Source: Circinella umbellata (taxonomy: Eukaryota; Mucoromycota; Mucoromycetes; Mucorales; Lichtheimiaceae). From it: a stretch of 64,000 bases of DNA. Positions 1 to 11,720 of this stretch are shown piece after piece. The notes under the pieces were generated by a model that was given only the letters and a program-made list of their open reading frames with translations, was not told the origin of the DNA and ran no database searches. A program made the translations under genes and the position numbers. The stretch is from contig JAIWNF010000015.1 of the NCBI GenBank assembly GCA_025093555.1, positions 620,001 to 684,000 on the forward strand, read 5' to 3'. How positions within the stretch are numbered: the stretch's first letter is position 1; each line of letters begins with the position of its first letter.

Positions 1-248
1 CAACGTGTAGATATACTCTACACGGCCGTGCTCTCAATTCTTTACCCTAACGACCAAAAAAAACTTTTATCTTTTTTGGGTGAACCTTGTTTTTGGGCGT
101 ATGAATTATTAAGACTCATGATCAAATGTAATTCTGCTACCAGGTGAGTCTAATTATATTAAGAGAGAATAAGACTATTTCTTTTAGCTTTTCATTAATG
201 AAAATATATGAATATAAAAAAAAAAAAGAGAACTCTATTCACTGTTAA
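1..248 (+). CDS. 3' end of an unrecognised gene (partial, cut by window edge)
   Basis: The frame is open from base 1 to 143 and reads as plausible protein (RVDILYTAVLSILYPND, then SFLGEPCFWAYELLRLMIKC). A good donor (gtgagt) follows at 144. An acceptor at 186-187 rejoins the frame and gives a short lysine-rich tail with a stop at 246-248. The first segment has even amino-acid usage, unlike the low-complexity sequence beside it, so I think it is a real exon. The last exon, which runs through a poly-A tract, is much less certain. I do not recognise the family; the rest of the gene lies outside the window. Confidence 0.4.
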
Positions 249-679
249 TGTCATTTTCCAAAACGATGAATTACAAGTATATGATGGTATATATGTCCCT
301 CGTGTGTTTTTGTTATGGCTATTTAAGAAAATATATATTGGAGTGTTTATTGTACTTTCTAGAGCTTTTCTTAAGTAAAAGTAGTATTATATCATTGCTC
401 CACTTATAATATAATTAACCAGTGAAAAACAGTCAGGGAAGAAGGGGATCAAAACGTTTTTACACAATAAATAACGAGGGCATTCTCATTAATTGTAATA
501 GCATATACTCAAACAGAAATTCTATTGATTAATAATTAATACAGTAATAGATAAAATTAAGTAGCACGTCAAATAAATCAAAGAAGTACAAAAGTACTAG
601 GTAAGAGTTTTATTTTAAAAAACAAAAAAAAAATAAGCATCACAGCACTCTCATCTCAAAGCATTTAATGTTTTCCTAT

Positions 680-1493
680 TACAGTAAGTATTCGTTAAAC
701 CGGTACTCAATATATGTGAGGGTTTGTACCGGTTTAGCGAATTACCGGTTTAACGAATTGAAACGCAGCTGGTACTAATATGTAGAATATACTGAAAAAA
801 CAACTAAGCTGTACGGATAAGATAAAAAAAATGATAGCTGATATAATGTATCTATGCCATTATGAGCTAATATTTTGGTGATAAAAATGATATTAGTGTA
901 CAGTATTCATCGAATAGTGATAGTTAACCAGAGACAGGATTAATAGTGAATGTACAACAAAGTGTGTTCAAAATATGGACCATGGTTAGCGATTGAATAA
1001 ATGAGTAAAAATGAATTGTATCAACAACATAATTACATACAGTACTCAATGGTAATAAACAAGTACGTGACAAAGTTGAAAAAGAAAATACATACATACC
1101 CAGATAAGAAAGAAGAAAAGCATCTGTGTCAAGTTGGTGAAAAAGAGACACTGTTATCAACAAGGTGTTGAGAAGGTTTCTTTTGACAGCTAGAATGATT
1201 TGTGTATTTTCAATTTCTATGGAAACAAAGTAGCCATCTGAAAAAAAAGGGAAGATCTTAGATGACGTTAAAGGAAGGTCGTGTCAATAATGTTACTAAT
1301 AAAAGATTGATATTATATGATATAAGATAGAATAATACTATTATAAACCCGGTAAATATTTAAGAAAGCTCACCGGATACCGGTTTAGCGAATTACCGGT
1401 ATTTTACTAAGTATATAAAAAATATTTAAGAGATACTACTGGTTTAGCGAAATACCGGTTTAACGAGCACCGGTTTAGCGAATACTTACTGTA
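680..1493. mobile_element. TA-flanked terminal-inverted-repeat element, about 810 bp (MITE or deletion derivative)
   Basis: The left end reads CAGTAAGTATTCGTTAAACC from 682. The right end, read in reverse from 1491, gives the same string with one change (C for T). Each end is flanked by TA. Inside both ends are further copies of a 15-mer, accggtttagcgaat or the variant accggtttaacgaat: three on the left (694-760, the first inverted) and four on the right (1379-1485, with some drift). TA duplication and CAGT-starting inverted repeats are what is known of Tc1/mariner/pogo-type elements. The only ORF inside (minus strand, 924-1163) has no recognisable transposase motif, so I call it non-autonomous. 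Confidence 0.7.
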
Positions 1494-2232
1494 TATATAA
1501 CGTCTCAGCACTTTTCCTAATATCACATACTCATTCATTTATATTTATAAACAATGTATATTAAGAATGACAAACTAGAATTAATTGATGGGATACGTGA
1601 TAAATTATAAATTATGATATTGATGAATTATACATATACTTCATTATTAGAAGGACAAAAGTAAACAAAAGAAGTAAAAAAAAAAGTAAAGTATTATAGT
1701 CAAATAGAGGTAAGTATTGGAGTGTATGTTAAAAGTAATACAATACGTACATAGAATATCGATAGTTTGGAGAGGTGGATATTGGTACCCATTCATTTCC
1801 TACAGTGCTGTATTCATAACGTATTTTTTGAATCAAGCTTCTTTTGTTATAAAAAAGCTTATGCTTTTATTTTTTTTATATAGCATAATCAAAAACAATT
1901 TTATTTTTATTTTTGTCTTTGTCTTTGTCTTCTTCCTCTTCTTTTTCTTGTTTTTCTTTTTCTTCTCCTTGTTCTTCTTTTATTTCTTTTTTTCGCCTTT
2001 TCTTCTTGTCGTTCTTGTCATCGTTCTTCCCTTTCTAGAACGAATTTCATTATTCGCTCTTTTTTTCTTTGTTTATGTTTTGTAATTTTTTTTGGGCATT
2101 CTTGTCAATTATAATATAATATAATTAAAAAGTATAATTATGAAAGCACATAAAAAAAGTTTGGTAGTTCAGTTCTTTCTTGATTTCACATTGGATAAAA
2201 AAGTGAAAGACGCAAGTAAATACTTTTTTGTA

Positions 2233-2266
2233 TACGCAGACACTTGTGTGTAAATCTGTCTGCGTA
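2233..2266. other. Perfect inverted repeat (10-bp stem, 14-nt loop)
   Basis: tacgcagaca at 2233-2242 is matched exactly by tgtctgcgta at 2257-2266. It is GC-richer than its surroundings. No adjacent gene or TA-flanked element explains it; it may be a protein site or a fragment of a mobile element. Confidence 0.6.
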
Positions 2267-5200
2267 ATTCTCTTCTAAAAGAGGAAAGAAATGTTGAACA
2301 ATGCAAATCAAATATTTACTGAATTTGATATGCTTAAAGTCAAAAAAAAAAAAAAAAGTCATGCACAGCTTATTATTTTTAAGTAAATCATCTATTATTA
2401 TTTAACACCGATATATCATTGTCAAGTTTAATATATTTATAAAAGACTATTTGAGTCATAATAGGTGAGTTTTACTATAAATCGTAAGAAATAACATTAT
2501 AATATGTTTCTTAATATTCTTTATTTTAATGTTTGAGTTGGATGAATAACCAAGTTACATGTATGATTATTTTTTAAGTTTTATATTGATCAGATGTGAT
2601 ATGTTTTTTTTTCTTTAATTATTATAGAGTAACGGCAGCTTTAAGCCTAAAGTTATTAAGTAGTACGTACTGTAAAAATGAATGCTTTTTGAATATATCT
2701 ATAAGAAAGAGCGTGGTACTCAATTCTCCATATAAATATTTATAATACTACACTTACACTATCATCAATAGTATTGATTATTAAAGAAAATTGTTCTACA
2801 CTGGTAATCAATCTCTATCTGGTATATACACACCTAGATTAATTGACTCTTGTTTTTCCGCCGTATCAGTCGTTGAAGTAGAATATAGATGAAATACGTT
2901 CTTTTGAATATTTAAAATAATGTATTGTATGTAAATTAAATAGACATTTATAATTACACTCAAAGTATATATAATGTTATAGATGTAACAAAAAAAAAAG
3001 CTGTCGCCTTCATCTTTTTGCTTCACCTGCTCTGCTTTTCTTACATACCAAATGACAAAAGTCAACCAAGTATTCTTTTGTTGATCTTGTTTCAACCTTA
3101 ATTCTTTTAGAATGGAACCGGGAAAAAAAATCAGTAATATTTATATATATTTATAATATATAATTCCAACACTTACCAAAAATACCACATTAATCGGTTT
3201 AGATATAGATACCTACGGGTGTATTTCTTAAAAAAGTTTTCTACTAAATTAATAAATGATCATTGTTTAACACTATTGTTTATTTAAATAATGTATTAAT
3301 ATATTATTGAAATACGTACGAATGATAACAGATTAGAGGCATACGTAGTAACTTTTTTTTTTCTTCCCCTGATAAAAATAATAAGTAGAGTAAAATGAAT
3401 AGAATCCTTTTACCAGGGAATATCCACTTATACAGTGAACAATAAGTTATTTTGATACGATTAAGAGACGACATATTATTGGAAAAGTGACATCAATCTG
3501 CTGCCGCCTACATTTTCATATTAGTTTAAAATGGGCGCTAAATACATATAGTACGTAGCAAAATAATTATAATTTAATAACATTTACCATAACAAGTGTT
3601 TTTACATTTGCTTTTATTATTTCCAAAGTGGTGTGATTATTGATATTATTATTCGGCCAAACAGTACCATTTAATCACCTAATTGATAATAATCAGAATT
3701 AAGAACCCAAGAATGTGGCAAAATTATTGCTACTTCTTCTCGTTAATGGATATGTAAACTGATGAAATATGAATTATATATAATATCGTTATTTTTCTTA
3801 TTTTATAATTCCTATAGATATATTACACAGGATCTTATCCTATTAACAGTAGTATAATATGTCTGATAAAAAAAAAAGAGTCCGATTTGCCACTTTTTTT
3901 CTAATATGGAATGAGATTCTGCATTATAATCAAATATGTCTATATAAATATCCTCTGGTTACTTCTATATTGCTGTACTTAATGTTATTGAATAAAACGA
4001 AATGCGTCGTAATGTTATCTTTTGTTCTCCGTGACTTTTTTTTATTATAAATTATCAGGCTAACATAAAAAACCATTTCTATCCAAAAATTATTATGAAA
4101 AATATCAGTATGTCAAAAATTTAATTTATGCAAATGCTCATTTGCCGGATGGGGTAAGTATAATAAGATCAAAAGGAACACCATAGAACACACAGCTGGA
4201 ACAAGAATAAACACAGTCATGGGAGGGAGGGGGGGGGGAAGGATGACACAAGCTTTAGAACCTGCCAGTTCGTCAAGCAAATATCGTTCATATTTACCCG
4301 TGGATTCCAATTTACGTATTCAGTCCCAAAGAATCTTACAGATTCAGTAGTTATTATATATTTTTTTCCATGATGTTCATTTGATCTAGACGATATCACT
4401 AAAAATAAATAAAAAAAAAATCTTTCCTTTTTTAATTTTTTGATTCTTACAATGAATTTTATGATTTTCAACAAAAAAAAAAAAAGTCATAATTACTGGG
4501 CTTAATAGTGGGTCTTGAGATGATTTACATATGTAATGCAATAAGGACCCCGAAACTTTATTTCTTGGGGGAAGGGAGAGAGCCGCAGAATTAGAATGCG
4601 ATTATATATATATATATATACATATATTGTCAAATAATGTATATACGTTACGTATACAACAATGTTATGGTAATTAAATAAACATATAATAAATTGAAGG
4701 ATGTATTTATTATTGATAAAAAAAAAAAAGACATTCAGAAAGAATAAGATTTATAAACATGACAGCAAAATAAAAGAATAAAATTATGTGACATGCCACC
4801 ATCACATTCATTCTTACTACTTTTTTTTTTACTATTATCACAATTTAACACAACAAATAATAATAATGTAACAATTATTTATTATTCAAGAATAGTTGTA
4901 TCAAACATGCATCGGCATAAAATTATAAAGATAAATAGAACCAAAAAAACAATTGTGTCCATTCATAGGAACATAGAAGAGAAAACTATATTTATACATA
5001 TACGTAACAATATGTAATGCACAAAGCTACTTTTATTTTTATATAAATATATGTATATATAGTATCTTGTTATCCAAAATAAGAATATGCACTGAATGTT
5101 TTTTTTTTTACAGCTAGAATACCCTTTTGCTATTATTATAACTGTGGGTTCTTTATAGAAAAAACAAATAATATTATAGTAAGAATTTTACATATTGTAA

Positions 5201-6012
5201 ATGATACGTATATATCTTGTATTAATAAATTTGTAAGTGTTGTTGACAACACTTACTGTTAAAAAAAATAAATAAATAATTTCCCCACACAAAATGGAGA
5301 AAAGGGGATTACTAAGTTGGAAATTTTAAAAACAACCAAAACATATGAAGTGTGTGTGTGTGTGTGTGTGGGGGGGGTTCCTTTACTTTTTTTTTTTTTT
5401 CATAACGATGATAAAAGGTTATATTATACAGAATAATATATATAGTAAATGACTTCACATTATAACCTGCGTTAATCACGTGGGTGTATACAAACAATTA
5501 ATATTAACAATGTGCTTATATATATATATATTTAAGCTATCTATTAACAATAACAATAATAACAGTAATGAATGAATGAATGAGTTACAACAATACTTTC
5601 TACGTACTGTATTTTCTTGAAACTACGCGTGCTTTATTGTAAGAGAAAGGAAAGAAGAAGAGACAAGATACTATAATTAATTTAAGCCTCATGTTACAAT
5701 AGTAGCATTTGATAGTACACATACATAGAGATGCATGATGTTTATACATATAAACTTGTATAAATAAAAGTACATATCGGAATGCATTTATATAGTTATG
5801 AGTTGTTATTACATTTTTGTTCATAGAATACAAATTTAAGGTGTGTTTTCCTTCTCTACTATACGCATCAAACTATATTATAAAACATCATTGTGGATAA
5901 TGATAAAGTAATCCTATGACACAGAACAATGCATAGTGTTCTTGTCTTTGGGGAATCTCCATCATTTTTTCACCATTTGTTTTTTAAGAATAGTAGTAAG
6001 CCACACGGTTCA

Positions 6013-6043
<31 letters not shown>

Positions 6044-6217
6044 TCCCCTAAAAATGTCTTAAAAAAAAGCTGGCTAAAATAAAGGCATATAAAATCTTGA
6101 GCTGAATAAAAAGAGTACGTAACAAAAAAAGGTCGGGGGAGGGGGACATAAAAAGGTATATAAATATATATATAAACATATATATATATATATATGTATA
6201 AAAAAAAATTCAGTGTT

Positions 6218-6241
6218 TGCTGCTGCTGCTGCTGCTGCTGC
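6218..6241. repeat. (TGC)8 trinucleotide repeat
   Basis: Eight perfect TGC units. On the minus strand they would encode glutamine within a low-complexity ORF that I do not believe is a gene. Confidence 0.9.
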
Positions 6242-6390
6242 ATAAAAATAAAAAAAAAAGATATTCCATAAAAGGGTAAAATATCGGAAAATGGTAATAA
6301 AAAATATAAAAAAAAAAGTTTTAAGGAGTGTTGCATGTGTTTACGGGGGGACGGGGGAGAACATGTTCTTGGATTGTTAGATGAAAAAAA

Positions 6391-6942
6391 TTATTCTTGA
6401 TTTTTTTGTTGTTGACGTTGTAATTTCATTTGTAAAGTTTTATATCGACCCCAACAACAACCACGTGAACGATGTGGTAAATAAGTAGAAGAAATCATTG
6501 CCCATGATAATCCTTCATGATATCCACGATTTAATAATATATCTTCAAAAGGTGTCCATGGTATTCTGGTTTGATGTTGATATATAGGTTGATGTGAATA
6601 ATAATAATGGCACGTATCCATAGGAACATACATGACATTGGTTGTTGCTGTCTCACTTGCTGTACGTCGTCTTTTTCTTGTCGTTGTCATGGGTTGTTGA
6701 TATGAAGATCGTGGAGTAAAATATTCACTGCTACGACTTAGTTGAGGAGGTAAAGGTAATGAAAAAATCAGATCAGAGTTGGGTGTAATGGATGCTGGTG
6801 ATGATGATAATGATGAAGACGACGACAAAGACGAAGAAGAATGAGAATAAGAATGAAAAAGTAATGGGTTTTCTTGTTGTTCTTGTTCTTGTTTATTCTC
6901 TTCATTGTCACTATCATGACATAATAAATAGTTTACATCCAT
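6391..6942 (-). CDS. Small Myb/SANT-domain protein
   Basis: A single-exon frame of 183 codons, counted from the ATG at 6942 (MDVNYLLCHDSDNEEN). An upstream in-frame ATG at 6987 would add 15 residues, but they look like translated leader. The N-terminal half is acidic, then serine-rich, with a basic patch (TTRKRRRTAS) that could be a nuclear signal. Near the C-terminus is one Myb/SANT-like repeat: PWTPFEDILL, then GLSWAMISSTYLPHRSRGCCWGRYKTL in outline. Three tryptophans sit at the usual spacing for the three helices, and the last helix is rich in Arg and Cys. This predicts DNA binding in the nucleus, as a transcription factor or chromatin protein. No target can be inferred. Confidence 0.72.
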   Translation of the reverse strand: MDVNYLLCHDSDNEENKQEQEQQENPLLFHSYSHSSSSLSSSSSLSSSPASITPNSDLIFSLPLPPQLSRSSEYFTPRSSYQQPMTTTRKRRRTASETATTNVMYVPMDTCHYYYSHQPIYQHQTRIPWTPFEDILLNRGYHEGLSWAMISSTYLPHRSRGCCWGRYKTLQMKLQRQQQKNQE

Positions 6943-6987
6943 AACCCCTTTATACATATATATACGTAACATATAAAAAAGAACCAT

Positions 6988-7416
6988 ATGATTGTTTAGA
7001 TATTTATATAATTGTTTTTCTATTATATTAAAAAATAAAATTGTGTGTACCAGGCATAATTAAAGTATAAGTTTTTTTTCTAAAAAATACAAACGAAAAG
7101 TATTTAAAGGCATTCAACCCCCAAAAAAAAAGAATAATAAAAATGTGAGTTTAAAGAAGATGGAAAGGGAACGTTTTTTTCAAAAAAAAAAAAGACTCTT
7201 TTTTTTTTAAAAAAAATAACGTTTATAAGAGGAGAATTCGAGTTTTTTTTTTTTTTTTTAGTTGAGGTGAGGGAGAGGAGGAGGAAAGAGAGGAAAGAGG
7301 ATCGTTTATATGGATTTTTTTTTTTAAAATAGAAAAGAAGAAAAAAGGCACGGATTTTGTCTCTCTCTCTCTCTTTTATTCTCAATGCATGTATAATATC
7401 ATGGACCGTACAGCAC

Positions 7417-7458
<42 letters not shown>

Positions 7459-7714
7459 GAGCAAAAATAAACAAATAAGGGGAAGTGTAGGAGAAATTCA
7501 AAAGGGTTTTTTTCTTTCTTTCGTTTTTTGACAGGGTCAATAATTACATTCATCTTTAAAAAACGGCGTCATTCGCCCTTTTTTTTTTGCCACTTGATGC
7601 AGGAAATTTTGACTCTTTTTGATTTATAAAAAAAACAGATATGCAAAGTAAGCGTTTAGCCGACAGTTAAATAAATCCTAAAAGAAAACAAAACCCATGA
7701 ATAGTTATGAATAA

Positions 7715-7745
<31 letters not shown>

Positions 7746-8056
7746 TTATAATTATAATATAGATTGTATACAAATTTGATTAATATGAAAAGAATCACTT
7801 ATATTGTAACAAAAAAAAAAAAAAGAAACTAATTTTTTTTTTTTTAAAAAAAAAGGTGAATATAAATAATAATAATAATAAAAGAAAGTTAGTCAAATAC
7901 AAATAGTAGTAATGTTAAAAAGAAGAGGAGTGAGAAGAAGATATATGTGTAGATAAAGGTGGGGAGAGATGGAGGAAAGGGGTCAGTGAGGACCGGAAGG
8001 ATATGTTTTTTGAAACAAAAAAAAAAAAAGATTCTTTTCAATTTTTTCAATTTTAA
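6988..8056. other. Intergenic, low complexity
   Basis: About 1.07 kb of A/T homopolymers and a GA run (7421-7456), between the Myb-type gene and the 3' end of the PAK gene. The minus-strand ORF at 7104-7553 is built from these tracts and is not supported. Confidence 0.6.
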
Positions 8057-10315
8057 TTAATGGCCTTTGGATTTGAACTTGAGTAAAGGAGCCAAAATTT
8101 CAAGAGGACCAGCCTTCTTTAAGAATTCGTGATCTAAAAGTTCTGCTCCAGTAGCACGGGAACGAACATCCACACAAAGACATACAGCTAAAAAGCCTTT
8201 GAGTTCACGAGATAATTTTTCAGGTGCTTTTAAAGTGGGTGTACCATTCGTAGCAATTAAATATAATGCTTTGAGAGGTTCTTCATCCAAATAAGGAGGT
8301 TCATTTTCAATCATTTCAATAGCCATAATACCAAGTGACCAAATGTCCACTTTTTCACCATATTCTTTTTGTTTTACAACTTCAGGTGCCATCTATTATT
8401 ATTATTATCATGTTTTAGTTTATATGTATCCAATTTCCTTCCCTCCCCCTCTCCCCCCCCTTATGAAGTTTATAATGATTTACATACCCAATAAGGTGTA
8501 CCAACCATGGTAGCACGCTTTGTCTTTTGATCGGTAAGTTTAGCACAAAAACCAAAATCACTAATCTTAACATGACCGTGAGCGTTCAATAAGATATTAT
8601 CTGATTTAATATCACGATGAATGATATTACGCGAATGTAAATGATGAAGACCAGCAGTTGTCTATATATATGTATATGTAAATTAGTTTTTTTTTTCTTC
8701 CCTCCCTTTTCTCCATACCCTTTTACATACACACTAGAGTGATTTCTTTCTCCCCCTCCCCCTCCACACACCTCCTCTCTCAGTAACCATAGCAATCAAT
8801 TTTTTTTTTTTTTTACCTCGAGACAAACAGTAGCAATTTGTTGTTCAGTCATAGTATTATTATCAATGACATCCGTTAATGCACCTCCTTCCATATATTC
8901 CATAATAACCCATAATTCCATATTCTTGACAAGAAAAGAATCCAAAAAGTTAACAATATTACGATGATGCGATTCTTTCATGACTAAAATTTCATTGACA
9001 ATCAATTCTTTACGTGGTTGATGAGCTAAATCCATTTGTTTGATAGCTACTTTTTGATTTGTAGCAAGTGATGCAGCCACATAAACTGAACCAGATGCAC
9101 TATAAATAAGAACAAAATGGGTTTAGAAAAATATTTCTGGATTATGTCACAAAAAAAAAGAGTTTGAATTTTTTTTTTTTTTTTTTTTACCCCTGACCAA
9201 CACGTTTAATGCGTTTATACATTTCATTCGGATCACCTCGTGTGACAACCGAGCCTGTCAAAAAAAAAAAAAAATAACAATAAATATAAATATAAACAAA
9301 TAATAATAAGATTCCCCGGAAAAGGGGTTTATCCGGATCCATCCGAAAAAAACTTACGCAATTTTTCCATAATTTGAGCTTCTGTCATTGTACTAATACG
9401 TTGTTCAACCTTCTTTTTAGGTTTAGATACTTGAGCGGCTGCTTTTTCACGTTCACGTAACATACGTTCGCGTTCTTTTTCTTTTTCACGTTCTCTCATT
9501 AATTGTTTTTCTCTTTCTCTTGCACGTAATTCTCTTTCTCTTTCACGTTCACGCATCATACGTTCTTTTTCACGTTCGTACATCATTCTTGAATCATCAT
9601 AGGTTGTAGCACTACTTGTACGTACGGGTGTACGTTGAGAAGAAGATGAATGATATTGTTGTTGTTGTTGTTGATGTTGATGATGCGATGTACTATAAGA
9701 TTTACTTGGTTCAGGTCGTGGATAAGAGGGTTTATTGGATGATGATTGTTTAGAAATAGAAGGAGGATCACGATGACTTCGATAACCCTATATATATATA
9801 TTTATATAATTGTTAGATTTTTCTTTTATAATATATATATATATTAACTTACACCAGGAGAACGTGAAGAGGGTGAAATAGGTGATTTAGGTTGTTGACC
9901 AATCGATAATTCTGAAATATCAGGTGGTTGAGGTCTTCTTGTATTTAAAGCAGAAGGAGGAGGTGGAGCAGGTCTCGGTGGAGCAGCTCGATGAGGTGTT
10001 GGTAAAGCAGGTGATTTTTTACTTTCATGCATCATAGCAGCCCAACGTTCTCCACTTGATCGAGAAGTGGAATGGGATGGAGAAGGAGATGTAGGAGAAT
10101 CATAATCATCTTGATCTCTTTTTGTTTGTTCAGTATAAAATTCAAGTACATCTAAAACAGCTTGAGGATTTTTTGCAGCATCTTCAGCAGTAATAGCCGA
10201 TCCTTTTAAAAGTTGTGTCCATTGATCTGGTAAACCCTAAATAAATAAATATAAATTTTTCTCATGTGTTAATTGTACCACCTTCAATAAAACAGAATAT
10301 TTTCCTCCCCTTCTT

Positions 10316-10347
<32 letters not shown>

Positions 10348-10969
10348 AAATATTTACTGTAAATGCACCAGAAATGGGATCAAAACCAACATGAACTTCA
10401 TGAACAAAATTAGTTGGACCTGAAGCACCTAAAGGAGATCTCTATAATATACATATATATAAAGGATTATTTTGTTAAATTTAATTATCCTTTTTAAACC
10501 CTCTTCCTTCGTCGCGTAATATATTAAAAGAAAAAGCAAAAAGAAAAAAAAAAAAAAAAAAAAAAACTTTACATTATAAATTTCATCCATCCAAGAATAA
10601 AGTTCATCATCACTTTTACATGCTACATAATATGTTTTATCTTTTGTTGCAATTTCAATACAATATTGTTTTAGATCAGTACGTGTTACTGATGTGATTT
10701 CTTTTAAAAAGATGAGTGCAACACATTGTCCTGATTGCTAAAATAAAAATTTATAAATTCTCTTTTTAGTTAAATATAGAAATGATGATCCCCTTTGTTT
10801 TCGGAATTGGAAGTTAGACAAATAATAACAACATTATATTTTTCTTTACCTCATTACGATGAAAAGTTAAAGCTTGATCTCGTAAAACACAAAAACGTTT
10901 TGACCAAATCCATGCTCTCAAACCTTCTTCTTTAACAGAAAGATAACCATCTTTAATGATTTCTGTCAT
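8057..10969 (-). CDS. p21-activated protein kinase with PH and CRIB domains (Cla4/PAK family)
   Basis: Nine exons: 10969-10850, 10737-10573, 10441-10358, 10236-9853, 9787-9358, 9254-9191, 9099-8817, 8661-8488, 8392-8057; 679 residues. The order is PH domain (about 5-95), CRIB Cdc42/Rac-binding motif (about 98-125; [10 protein letters not shown]), proline-rich linker, a 48-residue Glu/Arg helix (319-366), then a Ser/Thr kinase (about 407-660). Kinase landmarks are all present: glycine loop GQGASGSVY, Lys436 in [12 protein letters not shown] with Asp527, DFG at 545-547, Thr561 before GTPYW, and MAPEVV. The PH-CRIB-kinase order is that of yeast Cla4: GTP-Cdc42 relieves autoinhibition and the kinase acts on septins and polarity at the membrane. 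The start is the first ATG, directly before the PH domain. The charged helix is the odd part. Confidence 0.95.
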
Positions 10970-11720
10970 TTAAAAATAAAATAAAGAACTATAATAATAA
11001 TAACAAATAACAATAAATAAAAAAGCAGTAAAAAATAAAAAAGTTATTATCAAATAAAAAAAAGAAGAGAGAATTAAAACAAAAAAGAAAGGGGGAAATA
11101 TTTTATTTAAATTTGGGGGGGTGGATAGAAATAAGAGTACCACAGTTTGATTACCATAGTAGGACTAACTTGAAGAATTCTGAGATTATAAATTAGTTTT
11201 TTTAGGTTGTATTACATGGATTAAAACAGAGTTTCTATAATGTATTTTCTATATAAAAATAATAATCATTGCGTTCCCCCCTCCCCCTTTATAGAAAACC
11301 CTTTTTTCTTTTCTACAATTGTATATATGAAATAAAGGAGATGTATTTTTTTTTTGGCTTGTAAATAGTATATAATATATTTTAAATATATATAATTTTT
11401 TCTTTTAAAAAAAAAAGTTGTTGGTTGTGTAAATGTATATATGTGTGTGTGTGTGTGTAAGGGGAATTTTTTTTTTAAAAAAACAATAGGCTTTCATGTG
11501 GTAGTGGTTGGCGGGGGGAGGGAAGAGAAGTCAGGTGTATATATTTTTTTTTGATTGATTGCGAGATGAAAAATGAATAATAATAAAAAAAATAACAGAC
11601 TATGTAATAAACAAGAAAAAAAAAGATGTTTTTATAGATGAAACGGTTTTAAGATGTTATATATGAGAGTAAGAAAGAGAGAGAGAAAGAGAGAGGGAAG
11701 GAGGGAAGGAGGACACTTTA
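10970..11720. other. Intergenic between PAK and eIF4G genes
   Basis: About 750 bp holding the PAK 5' leader/promoter and the eIF4G 3' UTR. It is AT-rich with G and GT runs; no ORF is supported. Both genes run on the minus strand. Confidence 0.6.

Larger units (their letters stand above)
249..6390. other. Gene-poor AT-rich stretch
   Basis: Apart from the inverted-repeat element at 680-1493, this 6.1 kb holds no coding region I can support. It contains a T-rich low-complexity tract (1860-2085) that yields a phenylalanine-rich false ORF, a perfect 10-bp-stem inverted repeat at 2233-2266, TA runs (4602-4625, 5518-5531), a GT/G run (5350-5380), a TAT run (6013-6042) and an eightfold TGC repeat (6218-6241). 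Confidence 0.6.

Noticed and set aside
1717..2085. Plus-strand ORF of 122 codons
   Set aside because: Built from a T-rich tract (Phe/Val/Leu runs); no domain, no splice or start context.
7104..7553. Minus-strand ORF of 149 codons
   Set aside because: Encoded by GA, poly-T and poly-A tracts; amino-acid content is pure low complexity.
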